A stretch of 64,000 nt of DNA from Fonsecaea monophora (Eukaryota; Ascomycota; Eurotiomycetes; Chaetothyriales; Herpotrichiellaceae). Position 1 is the stretch's first letter; each line of letters starts with the position of its first letter. The stretch is taken from NCBI RefSeq assembly GCF_001642475.1, contig NW_019173946.1, positions 186,001 to 250,000 on the forward strand. Reading direction: 5' to 3'. The translations under genes and the position numbers were made by a program. The notes beneath the pieces were generated by a model that ran no database searches, was not told where the DNA came from, and saw nothing but the letters and a program-made list of their open reading frames with translations. This document shows positions 44,813-56,433 of the stretch, piece by piece.

Positions 44813-47800
44813 ATGGTCGCTCCACCTTCGACTGGTGGTGTTGCACCACCGGCTGCGACTGTGAAGCCATCATCAAACGTTTCGAGAATAAATGGTGCTC
44901 CTCCTGCCACCATGGCCACGCCCTCGTTTCCTTACAGCGCCCGCCGTGCAGCACCTCTTGATTTGCGAACCGTTGAGCGCAAAGCCCCCGCCTACACTCG
45001 CGATCCCCCTGCGAGAAGGAGACTTCATGACCTACCCGAGGCACCGACTTTCCGGCCTACAGAGGCAGAATTTCGCGATCCGATGGAATATATCCGTAGT
45101 ATCTCGGACAAGGCCAGCAAGTATGGTATTTGCAAGATAATCCCGCCAGACAACTGGAATCCGGATTTCGCTATTGATACAGAGGTGAGAAGTCAAGGAA
45201 TGTTGGGTGGAAATGCATGCTGACGTGCTATAGCGCTTCCATTTTCGCACTCGGCGCCAGGAGATAAATCTGGTCGAAGGAGGTGGGATTTCTTCTAATT
45301 CCATATGATGCACCTATTCTTACTTGTGTTGCAGGAAACCGCACAAACCTCAACTACCTAGACCAGCTGGCCAAGTTCCACAAACAATATGGTGCACATC
45401 TCAACCGGTTTCCCTCGGTCGACAAGCGTCCGCTTGACCTTTATAAACTCAAGAAAGCTGTCGAAGTCAGAGGTGGCTTCGAACGCGTCTGCAAGGACAA
45501 GAAGTGGGCCGAAATTGGGAGAGATTTGGGATACAGTGGAAAAATCATGTCGTCGCTATCTACATCGCTCAAGAACTCCTATCAACGATGGTTGCATCCC
45601 TACGAGGAATGGCTGAAGTATGCCAAACCCGGCGTTCAACAGCAGCTAGATAGCGAACACGGTGGAGCGTACTCGCCATCGGTCATGCCCCATCAGCCCA
45701 TGGCCTCCCACGCACCTCCACAGTCTGCTCCTCCCGGCATAGCGACGGATTCTCCAAAGCCCCAACCCGCAAGACCTTTAACTCCACAGGTACAGAACTC
45801 TCCTGCACCCTCGCAACCGCAGCCGCCTGTGCCCTCATCAATGCCCCCTGCTGTTCAACCTAGACCAGTCTCATCGTCGGGCTTCACGGCAGTTAACAGT
45901 GGCTTCACCGCGGTGAATAGCCCTTCGGGGTTTACGGCCGTCAATACCCTTCCACCTCCCCTTGTGAAGAAAGAGGTCAATGGCGTGCCGCCATCAGTTC
46001 AAAGTGCGGCTCCATCCTTCCCCGCCATTAACGGACCTACGATCACGACAATACATTCATCTGGTGGCTCAATACCGAATGGAACCCCAAACCCACTGAA
46101 GAGAACATTGAGCCATGATAGTCTTAACGGCGAGTCTGGCTCGGAGGGACTAGACGGTGAAGGAGACGCCGCCAATGGCAGACGAAGCAAGAGGCCAAAA
46201 AAGGACGGCATGCCCACGATTCCCGGTAACCACATCCCAGCAATGCGCCCGACAACCCCCCAGGTGCGCACCAAAACGGCACCTCGGAGACATGGCGAGA
46301 AATGTGACAAATGCGGCAAATCGGACAACAAGGAGAGCATCCTTGTCTGTGATAGCTGCGATTCAGGCTATCACAAGCATTGTGTTGAGCCACCGTTGAA
46401 CAATATGCCGGAATATGATTGGCACTGTTCAAAATGCCTGGTCGGGACAAATGACTATGGTTTCGAGGAAGGCAGTATCTACTCCCTGAAGCAATTTCAA
46501 GAAAAGGCCAACAACTTCAAAGATAACTACTTTGCCACCCGGATGCCTTTTGACCCTGTTTCCAATACACCGAGAAAGCCAACCGAGGACGATGTCGAAC
46601 GGGAATTCTGGAGACTCGTTGAAGACATCACGGAGTCGGTCGAAGTCGAGTATGGCGCAGACATTCACTCGACCACTCATGGCAGCGGTTTCCCGACCGT
46701 GGAGAAAAACCCTCTCGATCCTTATTCGAAAGACCCTTGGAACTTGAATGTCATGCCTTTCCTCGAAGAGTCGTTGTTTAGACACATAAAAGGTGATATC
46801 TCCGGCATGACAGTGCCATGGCTGTATGTGGGGATGTGTTTCTCGACGTTTTGCTGGCACAATGAGGATCACTATGCATATTCGGCAAACTATCAACATT
46901 TTGGCGCAACCAAGACGTGGTACGGCATCCCTGGCAAAGATGCGTATCGTTTTGAGGATGCAATGCGCAAAGCAGTACCGGAATTGTTTGAGACACAGCC
47001 TGATTTACTCTTTCAGTTGGTCACCATTCTTCCTCCACATCAGCTGAGAAAGGCTGGGGTCGAGGTCTACGCGCTCGACCAACGCGCGGGTCAGTTCGTC
47101 ATTACATTCCCTCAAGCCTACCATGCCGGATTCAATCATGGTTTCAATTTCAACGAAGCTGTGAATTTCGCCCCCGCCGATTGGGAACCGTTTGGCGAGG
47201 CTGGCGTGCAGCGTTTACAGGAATTCCGCCGTCAGCCATGCTTCTCTCATGATGAGCTTCTCTTTACTGCGGCGGCCTCAGATACTACAATCAAGACAGC
47301 CAAGTGGCTGGGACCGGCGCTCGAACGAACTCGATCTCGAGAATTGGCTGAGCGCCAAGGTTTTGTGGCAATGCACAAACGACATTTTCCACACGACGAC
47401 TGCACGTTCGATACGTTAGCTCCTGAACCGTCGGAGACTTGCGGTCTCATCATCAAGATCGAGAATGCGGAGCTTGAAGAGGAAGAGTATCAGTGCTGCT
47501 ATTGTAAAGCGTTTTCTTACCTTTCACAATTCCGATGTCACCGCAGCGGCAAAGTCACGTGTCTTCTGCATGCCGAAGTGTCTGATTGCTGCTCTGACTC
47601 TCCTAGTGAAAGGCTGAGAGGACCCAATCATAGTCTCCTGGTCCGCTACACCAACCAAGAACTGAGCAATATTGTTCAGAAAGTGGTTGACAAAGCGAAC
47701 GTGCCCGAAGCATGGGAGGCAAAGGTAGAGGCTCTGCTCGCCAACGAAGCTCGACCTGCGCTCAAGTCAATGCATACGCTGCTGTCAGAGGGCGAGAAGA

Positions 47801-50237
47801 TACCATATACCTTGAAAGGACTGGACGATCTGGCCGATTTCGTCAAAAAGTGTGACCAATGGGTGGATGAGGCGAACTTGTACCTCACCAGGAAGCAGCA
47901 AAACAGACGAAAAAACGAGAAATCTTGGCGTCGATCTTCGTTGCGGAGTGGCAGACCAGAGGACAAAGACACCGAGCCACAACTCACCGTGGAACGCATG
48001 AAGGAGTTGATTGAAGATGGAGAACTGCTCGGGTTCAGCGCACCTCAGCTCGAAAGCTTGAGAGAAAAAGTCACCGTGGTTGATGAATGGCGGGCAAACG
48101 TGAACCGCATCCTCACGGGCCAACACCAAGCGTCTTCTGAGGAGTTGGAAGCTTTGCTTGAGGAAGGTCGCGGATTTATGGCTGCTATGCCAGAGCTTAC
48201 AAACTTGGAGCAAGTTCACGCGCGAACTCACTGGCTTGAAGAGGTCCGACAAGTCCAGAAAGATGTGCAATCAAAGACACTTGACGATTGCAAAGAGCTC
48301 TTGAAGCGTGCTTCGGAATTGGAGATCTCGCCACAGATGCCGGAAATCCTATTTCTCACTGAAGTGGTCAGACAAGGTGAGTTCTGGGAGATCAAGGCGA
48401 AAGAAGTCATGGCAGCCGAGGATGTCCACTACCCACAGTTGGAGTCGTTGCATTCCCAAGTGCAGAACCAGGTTTTCCCCGTCAACAAGGAGACTCTGGA
48501 GCAGATGGATGTCATTCTCGCCAAGAATCGCGAGGCGAAACGTCAGATCATAACACTGGTCGAACGCAGCCATGACCCCGATTTCCGAAAGCGCCCATTG
48601 TATGCGCATGTTCGAGATGTCGTCAAGAGCTTTGAGGATCTCAATGGCAAACCTCACGGCGCCTCCGACCTGGAGAAAGAGTTGAGGAGACACGAAGACT
48701 GGATGAGACGGGGCAAGAAACTATTTGGCAAGGCCAACGCTCCGCTTCACATCCTCGAACAACACATGAAGTTTGTGGAGGAGAAGAACAACTACTGCTT
48801 CGACCTCAATGATACATTCAGGCCACCGGTTGAGCCTGCATCACGAGAAGCCACACCCGTCGAAGGCCAGGAGAAGGGGACGCTTGGGGATGAGGAGAAA
48901 CCTGTTTTCTGTATCTGTCGTCAACCCGAGGCTGGGCTCATGATCGAGTGCGAAATCTGTCACGATTGGTGAGCAGCAATATTGTCTATTTGTCTGGTTT
49001 CGACTAACTTTCATTCAGGTACCACGCAAAGTGCCTCAAGCTCGCCAGAGGAAAAGTCAAGGAATGCGAGATGTTTACCTGTCCTATTTGCGACTGGCGA
49101 GTCAAGATTCCCCGCGATGCTGCCCGACCAAAACTCGAAGATCTACAAGCTTGGCAAGATGAAATCCAGGATCTTCCCTTCCAACCAGAGGAGGAGGAGC
49201 TCCTCAAGCGAATAATCGACAAAGCGCAGGCATTCCGAGAATTCCTCCTGCGGTATACGACTGGCAGTCAACTTTGTAGGACAATTGAGGAGATGCCAGA
49301 AATGCTCTTCTACCTTCGCAAGATTGAGGGCGCAGAAGTTCTTCTTGCCTACGAGACCAATGTATTACGGCAGGAGCTGCACAAATGGCAGCCCATTGCT
49401 CCCGAACCACCCCCAATCCTTGACCAGAGCTTGTCGACACGAAAACCCCGACCGACCAAACAGCAGAAGTTGATGAAGGAGCTGGGAGTTGAGAAACCAG
49501 AGGACCTTCCACCACACTTGCGGACAAAGACCTACGTGCGGAGAAAGACACAGGAATCATTTGTTACTGGACCTCTACTTCCCAAGCCTTCGACACAGTC
49601 ACCTTCTGCTCCAGGTTCTGCCGCGAGCCCCAGTCAGAACGGTGGAAGCGGTGAAGGCTCATCCGCTATGCAGAGGCAAGAGTCCGGCGATCATACCGGA
49701 CCTGGTAGGACGTTCGACCCCGGGTATATATCTGGGTCATCGTTTGCAGAACGTCGACCTTCCCCGTTTTCTCCCCACTCACCGTCACTGTTCAGCCCGA
49801 CAAGGGAGGCGCCACACGAAGAGCTAAGGGACCCGATGATGCCTACCTTTGGCGGAGGAGACAATTCGGAAGGACGAAACCACGACCCTTCATTTCCAAT
49901 GTTTCGGTCAGGAACTGGTTTGGGTCTGGATGCCGAAGACGACCTACGAAGCGGCCTCACCAACGCGTCTGCCAGTGCACCCAACTCTGCCCGGGGTGGC
50001 TCTCCGGCTGGAGGCGGTGAGTACGACAACATGTTCATGGACATGAGTAACCCAGATGCGGACACGAGTAACGATCCTGTGCCGAGTCTGGAACAAGAGG
50101 CCGGTCATGCGAGTGAGGCGCTTGATATGATTCGGACAGCGAGCAACGATTCGGTGAACGACCATGCCGATTTGGAGGATGGGGAGAATGTCTCGAAGCA
50201 TTTTGACGACTTTATCAATGGAGACGAACAGGGTTGA
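44813..50237 (+). CDS. KDM5/JARID-type histone H3K4 demethylase, 1,757 aa
   Basis: A nuclear Fe(II)/2-oxoglutarate dioxygenase expected to remove methyl groups from histone H3 lysine 4. Exons: 44813-45184, 45234-45282, 45335-48968 and 49019-50237. Domain order: JmjN (about 80-125, APTFRPTEAEFRDPMEYI); ARID (about 145-235); a P/S-rich linker with three GFTAVN repeats; PHD1 (about 485-535, KCDKCGKSDNKESILVCD); JmjC, with FCWHNEDHYAYSANY giving the HxE iron ligands and QFVITFPQAYHAGFNHG the second histidine; C5HC2 zinc finger (CCYCKAFSYLSQFRC); a PLU-1-like helical region; PHD2 (CICRQPEAGLMIECEICHDW, split by the last intron). The tail is disordered. This is the full KDM5 layout, like S. pombe Lid2. 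Confidence 0.95.
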
Positions 50238-51060
50238 GAGGGATCTGGGCACCTGGGAGTTCGCGCAAGAGGAAAATATCGATAGCCACCATCAGCACTG
50301 GGGTACAGCATGTTTGGCGAGTTACGAAAAGGAGTTGTATGGAACTAGCATGGGGGACTGTGGCAGGGCCTTTGTATTCAGGGTGGCATTGATGTGTACG
50401 AACTATCCCATCATCACGACTCATAGAACGACCACTTGATATGGAGGCTTGGTGAGGGACATGGTACGGGCGGTTTCATGGGCAAGAATATGGAGGGAGC
50501 TGTATCCTTATGAAGGCGTGTACAAGACCTGAGGCGGAGACAAGGGTCGCGGGTCTCATTGTTGTTAGCCATGCCATCTTCTTGTATCAAGAGATCGTCT
50601 TTGTGTGCGTGCACAACCTACTGTAATCCGTAGAATATGGCGGAGAAGCCATTGAGGGATGCGTGGAGGGGCCGCACATCGGCAGTTGAGCATTGGCGTC
50701 ATTGACCAAATTCAAAAATTCAACTGGCGCTGCCTGGCAAAATGTTGTCGCGGGGCACCTCTTGCTTGCTCACCTACAACAACTTCCCCCGCGACCAGTT
50801 TGCAAATTGTCAGGAACTCGACTGCACGGTCTGGGGAGTGGTCTCATCTGCCTCTCTCCTGGAGGGGAATATGAATGTGGCACCGAGAATATATGAGCTG
50901 GCCGAAGTTTATCTCAAAAATCCTTGAAGAGTCATCCACGACCTCAGATTGGCTTTGCGCACACGACTGTCGCCATTGACACGCTTGCATTCCTGAGCGG
51001 TCGACTGAGCACTATCTGAAGACAAGGCGCAATAACTAGAAAGAACCACCACCACGAACC
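50238..51060. promoter_or_regulatory. Gap between KDM5 and MTHFR genes
   Basis: About 820 bp, co-directional neighbours. It holds the KDM5 3' end and the MTHFR promoter. Frames inside are short and unconserved. Nothing else was recognised. Confidence 0.45.
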
Positions 51061-53466
51061 ATGGCCTCTGAACACGATGATCGTCTGCCCACGCTCCTCT
51101 CCTCCCTCCAGCCCTCTTCCTACTACTTCTCCCTCGAATTTTTCCCTCCCAAGACATCCTCTGGCTTCTCCAACCTACAAGCACGTCTTGCTCGCATGGC
51201 GACGGCCCTGCGCCCTCTATTTGTCACAGTTACCTGGGGTGCAGGCGGTTCTACAGCCACAAAGTCCCTAGAACTAGCCGAAGTATGCCAACGACAAATC
51301 GGGCTCACCACAGTGCTGCACTTGACCTGTACGAACATGAAGAGACATATGATTGACGAGGCACTGGAAGGGGCCAAGGAGATTGGGATCAGAAACATTT
51401 TGGCCCTGAGGGGAGACCCTCCTCGGGAAGAATACAAGGATGCCACCTCGACGGACGATAGTGAAAGTGGCAGTGGTGGGTCGGGGACAGAGAGCAACCA
51501 AGAGTTTACGTGGGCGGTGGACCTGGTACGATACATCCGGCGCAAGCATGGCGACTATTTTGCAGTTGGCGTTGCGGGTTATCCGGAGGGCCATGCAGAC
51601 GAATCGCACCCAGAGCAGGGGAAACAGAGCGTGGAACATGATCTACCCTATCTTGCCGAGAAAGTCGCAGCGGGTGCCGATTTCATCATGACACAGCTCA
51701 CCTATGACATTGCAGCTTACGCCGCATATGAGGAGAGGTTGCGAGGGTACACCGACCAAGACGGGAAGAGGTTGTTTGAAAAGATCCCCATCATCCCCGG
51801 TCTCATGCCCATCCAGTCCTACCAAATCATCAAACGAATCACCAAGCTCAGCCACGCAAGACTGCCCGAGGACATTTCCGAGCGAATCGAACGTGTGAAG
51901 TCGGACGATGAGGCGGTCAAGAAGGTCGGGGTTGACATTCTTTCAGAACTGGTTGAGGAGATGAAGACGTTGACGCAGCCAGAAGGACTGCCTCGAGGTT
52001 TCCATTTTTATACTTTGAATCTGGAGAAGAGTGTATCTTTCATCCTAGAGAGAACAGGGCTGATTCCCACAATCTCAAGTGAAGGGAGTGTCGAAGACAA
52101 GGATGGGGACTCGGCATCTGATTCAGACGTGGTTGTCGACGACAGCAAGCAAAGTACTCCGGCCATCGTCACGACTGGGCTGGGGGAAGATAGGCACGAA
52201 GAGCAACCTTCTGGCTTTGTGCGACGAAGGAGAAGTTCTGTCAACGCACAGCCCCACAACCGTGTGATAACCGATCGGAGATCTGAACCCCGAACAGAAT
52301 CTCGTCGACCTGACCCAGACAGTGACCCTCCTGGACTGGGACCCAATCCGAATTTGAAATTGACATCTCAACATTTAGCGACAGACCGTGGGACTGGAAT
52401 TCCTGCCGCATCTCCCACCCGGCAGCATAGCTTGCTCATATCGGAAGGACAAGGCTCTTTAGGGCGCGAAGCGACGTGGGACGATTTTCCTAATGGGCGT
52501 TGGGGCCCTTCACACTCGCCTGCGTTTGGGGAGATTGATGGCTACGGACCGAGTCTGAAAGTCAGTCCGCTGATGGCGAGGAAGTTGTGGGGCTATCCGA
52601 GGAGCAGACAAGATGTGACGGAACTGTTTAGACGCCACGTATTGGGGGAGCTAGCGGCCGTGCCGTGGAGTGATGACATCGATCCCGATCTCGTTTCGCC
52701 CGGAGGGGGATCTGCCGATGGCTCTACGATTTCCAGCGCGCTCCGTGCTGAGACAGACGTGATTCGGGCAGAGCTGATATCCCTCATCAGTCGCCAGAAT
52801 TATTGGACGCTTGCCTCTCAACCCGCCGTCGACGGCGCGCCCTCTTCTGATCCTGTGTTTGGCTGGGGTCCTCCAGGCGAAGGATTTGTCTTTCAAAAGG
52901 CGTTTGTCGAGTTCTTCTGTGGGCGAGATGAGTGGGAGGATAAGCTGCGGCCACGCCTGATGAAGCACGGGAGCGACGTGTTGGGCTGGATGAAGACCGA
53001 TGCCGAGGGATTATTTGAAAGCAGTGAGCTTGTAGCTCGGGACCAAGCTCGGAACCAGAAGACACGGGCAGCCGCAGATACCGAGAAAGAAAACTCCAAA
53101 CCAGCCTCTGTTTCACCAGGTGCAGATCAGAAAGTCGCTACTTCAACCTCGACTTCCTCGCCAACGAATACGGTCAACGCAGTGACCTGGGGCGTGTTCC
53201 CTTCGCGCGAAATCTTGACGCCGACCATCATCGAGGCTGAATCGTTTCGTGCCTGGGCACAAGAAGCGTACGCGATATGGAACGAATGGAAGCGATGCTT
53301 TCCCCGAGGAAGCCCAGAGAGCGTGTTTTTGGAGAAGATGGGAAAGGATAATGTCTTGGTGAATGTGGTTGGCCAGGGGTTCCGCGGTGGACATAACGGT
53401 GGCAAGGGAGAAGGGGGGCGACTATGGAGGATATTGCTGGGCGAGGATGGAGATGACAAGACTTAG
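51061..53466 (+). CDS. met12: Methylenetetrahydrofolate reductase, 801 aa
   Basis: Reduces 5,10-methylenetetrahydrofolate to 5-methyltetrahydrofolate for methionine synthesis, using FAD. Single exon. The N-terminal metF barrel (about 15-335) has FSLEFFPPKTSSGFSNL, VTWGAGGSTATKSLELA, HLTCTNMKRHMIDEAL, NILALRGDPPREEY and FIMTQLTYD. A disordered S, R, D and P-rich linker (about 340-460) follows. The C-terminal regulatory domain begins at EATWDDFPNGRWGPSHSPAFGEIDGYGPSLK and has NYWTLASQPAVDG and FGWGPPGEGFVFQKAFVEFF. The enzyme is longer than yeast Met12 or Met13 (about 600-660), owing to the linker and a disordered insert near residue 690. Filamentous fungi usually carry two MTHFR paralogues, and this appears to be the Met12-like one. 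Confidence 0.9.
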   Translation: MASEHDDRLPTLLSSLQPSSYYFSLEFFPPKTSSGFSNLQARLARMATALRPLFVTVTWGAGGSTATKSLELAEVCQRQIGLTTVLHLTCTNMKRHMIDEALEGAKEIGIRNILALRGDPPREEYKDATSTDDSESGSGGSGTESNQEFTWAVDLVRYIRRKHGDYFAVGVAGYPEGHADESHPEQGKQSVEHDLPYLAEKVAAGADFIMTQLTYDIAAYAAYEERLRGYTDQDGKRLFEKIPIIPGLMPIQSYQIIKRITKLSHARLPEDISERIERVKSDDEAVKKVGVDILSELVEEMKTLTQPEGLPRGFHFYTLNLEKSVSFILERTGLIPTISSEGSVEDKDGDSASDSDVVVDDSKQSTPAIVTTGLGEDRHEEQPSGFVRRRRSSVNAQPHNRVITDRRSEPRTESRRPDPDSDPPGLGPNPNLKLTSQHLATDRGTGIPAASPTRQHSLLISEGQGSLGREATWDDFPNGRWGPSHSPAFGEIDGYGPSLKVSPLMARKLWGYPRSRQDVTELFRRHVLGELAAVPWSDDIDPDLVSPGGGSADGSTISSALRAETDVIRAELISLISRQNYWTLASQPAVDGAPSSDPVFGWGPPGEGFVFQKAFVEFFCGRDEWEDKLRPRLMKHGSDVLGWMKTDAEGLFESSELVARDQARNQKTRAAADTEKENSKPASVSPGADQKVATSTSTSSPTNTVNAVTWGVFPSREILTPTIIEAESFRAWAQEAYAIWNEWKRCFPRGSPESVFLEKMGKDNVLVNVVGQGFRGGHNGGKGEGGRLWRILLGEDGDDKT

Positions 53467-54202
53467 TGTGAGGGTGGCCAGAGGACAGTACCTGGTAATA
53501 TGGGGAAGAGAGACATGCGAGGTTGTCATCGTTCGCCTGCCAGCGGTGACGAGGTTTTGTCCCAGTCAAGACGGATCCCTCTGCATAGTCTGTATCTGCC
53601 ACAGCTTCAACGATCAGTTTGAGATACTTTCCAATCATTTCACGTTAGAAGTGATACGGGAAAGTAGCTGATGTAACTCGACAGCCCCTGACAAGGTGCA
53701 GCCTTGTAATTAACACCGCAGCCTCGCCAACTACCCTGCAATGCGTTCAAGTAAATCAGTACATTCCAGCCTCGTACCGCTGGTCCCCTGGGCACGAACC
53801 CTTTCATAGACCCCATCCCGCCAACGATGTTCAGTTCGCTTCTAACCAATTACTCGCAAAGGCTCCATCACGTTTTCTGCCTGGGCATAATTACTTGATA
53901 GTTATTATTATTCCAGGTAGATCCAGCCTGATCCGGACGGTAGACCAACTTGACTAGTCCGGAATCTAATTCTCAGAGCCTCGGCTGAAGATCAGTGACC
54001 TTATCGCTTAATACTTGTAGTTACCCGAAACGCCGAGCGCGTCCCACCAGATACCAGGACCCGCATCAACATCAACACCAGCGACCTTAGATGAGAAAAA
54101 ACCCTTGTGGCTAGATGGACAATACCGCATACTCGAGTCGATAACGATCAAAGTGTCCCGTTGTCCTGTGAGCGGGTGAGACTTTACCAGCCAGGAGACA
54201 AG
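53467..54202. other. Gap between MTHFR and PEX11-like genes
   Basis: About 740 bp without a recognised gene. It holds the MTHFR 3' flank and the promoter of the PEX11-like gene. Confidence 0.45.
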
Positions 54203-55494
54203 ATGGCAGGTGTTGGAGCGGATGCGGACGCGGACGTGGATGCCGCCCTCGCGAGTCCCTCGGATATGGACGAGACGGAACAAGATGTCGTTGATCCGAT
54301 GTTCAAGGCAGACCCAGATGCAGACATCGACGCAGATGCAGAGGCAGACGCAGACGCAGTTACAGACGCAGATCCAGATGAACCTCCGTTGCCAGAGACG
54401 GGGCCAGGGACAACAGGAGCAAAGGCAAAGGCAAAGGCCAAAAGTGACAGTGGCAGTGGCAGTGATGACATTGCCGTGCGCTTGAACAAGTATGTACCTC
54501 GTAGATTGTATTGATTTTTCATCAGCGGTACTCGCCTACCGTTTGAGAGAGGGGGGGGGGAAAGAATCTCCAGGGCTGACACCAAGGACTTAAAAGACTG
54601 ATCTCGACGACGGCCGGGCTGGGCTCGCTGCTCGCGACCATCAACTTCTCGGCAAACCTCGCGATATACCTCTCGGTGCGACTTCCGGTGTGGTGGTCTG
54701 CGCTGGTCTCTCGATATGTGACGCGCACACGACGGAGGCACGGACAGGGACAGCGGGTGCCCGTTGCCATTGCCGCCGCCGTTGCCGCCATCGCCGCCAC
54801 GACACCTCCTGTACTCACCTCGCTCGCGTCCCTCGCCTCGCTCATCTCCGACTGGCGCAAGTCGCAACGCCTCACGGGTCTCATCCCGCTCTACACGCGC
54901 CTCCGCCTCCTCATGTCCACGACCAACCCGGCCATCCAGGCCCTGGACCCCGTCCTGCGCGGCCTCTTCTTCGTCCAGTGCCACGCGTACATCGTCTTCC
55001 AGGCCGTCGAGAACCTGTGCCACTTGCACAGTAAAGGGCTCTTGCCCGCGTCGGCGTCGTCGCTGGTCGAGAGGCGCGGCGGCTTCGCGCGCTGGGCCGT
55101 CTGGAGTTACCGCGCGTGGTGTCTGGGCGTGGTGACTAATTTTCTCCGGTTGGCGAGGGAGGCGGACCTGGTGAGGAGGCGGGAGGGGGGGAGAAGGAGG
55201 AGGAGGAGGAACAGGCAGAGTATTAGTCGACATGGAGAGGGCGGTGGAAGGCCAGATGGTGACGGACATGAAGAGGGAGAGGGAGACGGGGAGGAGGGTG
55301 AAGCCGCCACCGAAGAGTTTTATCGCAAGTTTTGGAACGAACTCCTCATCTCGGCGTGTTGGTTCCCGATCGCCCTGCACATCAGCCTTCCCCCGAAGGG
55401 TATTCGCGGCATGAACCAGGGCATCTCTTCGACGTTGAGTCTGGTGGCGACTGTCATGGGCTTGCGGAGTCATTGGCGGGCTACGGCGGCTTAG
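54203..55494 (+). CDS. PEX11-like peroxisomal membrane protein, 394 aa
   Basis: Predicted peroxisome proliferation/division factor. Exons are 54203-54489 and 54597-55494, joined at NK-LISTTAGLGS. The first 90 residues are an acidic, repetitive arm (DADADVDAA, DADIDADAEADADAV), then alternating A and K. The PEX11 fold follows: LATINFSANLAIYLSVRLPVWW, SDWRKSQRLTGLIPLYTRLR, LRGLFFVQCHAYIVFQAVENL and an internal arginine-rich loop (GGRRRRRRNRQ) with an acidic GDGEEGEAATEE stretch. The C-terminal hydrophobic part is FWNELLISACWFPIALHISL. This resembles fungal PEX11C-type proteins. The intron carries a run of G near 54552. The strong Asp/Ala repeat is unusual for the family. Confidence 0.8.
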
Positions 55495-56433
55495 AATGTC
55501 GAGTGAGCCAATATTGAAAACCTGGGATCTGGGATCTGAGATCGAGATTTGAGGCTGTGGATTACGTGGGTGGTTCTAATCATCATAGGCCGGATTTGGT
55601 GCATGACAGCAAGCTATACATATATAGACAGATATAGAAGGGACATGTAGATTTGGCCTCTCTCACCTAGTAGGTAAGTAGGACGGGACTTGATACTACC
55701 GTGGGTAGGCTAGGGGAAAGAGTGAATGATATACCCAAGTACATCGCTATATAGGTATAGGTAGTCTTGTAGTGCTTGACGAGGCGAGGTATAACATTCT
55801 TTGCGATCGCCAGCTTCATTTTCTTCTTGAACCAGAAGAAGAGAGGCAATACACGCCCTTGGCGAATCTGTACGTACTTTGAAATAACAAAATTCTGGGC
55901 AATGCGATTTCTTTGTACCATGTCTAAATTGGCTGTGTTAAGGGGTAATAGATGTTGATCGAACCAACCTCCCAACCAGCCAGTCAGCCAGTCAGCTAGT
56001 TCCTAACATGACCAGTCTAGGTAGGTATCAGTAATAGATATCAGAACAATCTTTTTCCAGTAAACACGCGTATCTGGTGAGCTCGGTTCAAAAGACTTTG
56101 CTCAGAATGCCATCTCCTCACCCCGCTTCCACTCCATCAGAATCAGCTTTCGGCTATATCTCGACGTTGTTGTGCGGGATACGGGGATACGTTTCTGTCT
56201 CGTTTGCCGGTGGATTTGGGGTTTGCTTCGAAGGTTCTTCTCCAAATGGCCTTCTGTCCACGGTAGTAAACATGCCTATAGTTTCTTGGAAGGATACAAA
56301 AGTGCTTGTCAGGCTCGGTAATGCCGATGTAGGTTGTTGAAGTTCTCTTTCACACTACTACACACAGGGTATTTCGACCAGAGAAATCTTTCTTTACACA
56401 AACCTTCAGAACCCAGACATAAGGACCTAGACA
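55495..56433. other. Gap between PEX11-like and metallo-hydrolase genes
   Basis: About 940 bp. Contains AT-rich tracts (TATACATATATAGAC near 55620) and short CAGCCAGTCAGC repeats near 55975-56000. No gene was recognised. Confidence 0.45.

Noticed and set aside
54184..55473. 429-codon open frame on the minus strand
   Set aside because: Antisense of the PEX11-like gene and its intron, low complexity and without conserved motifs.
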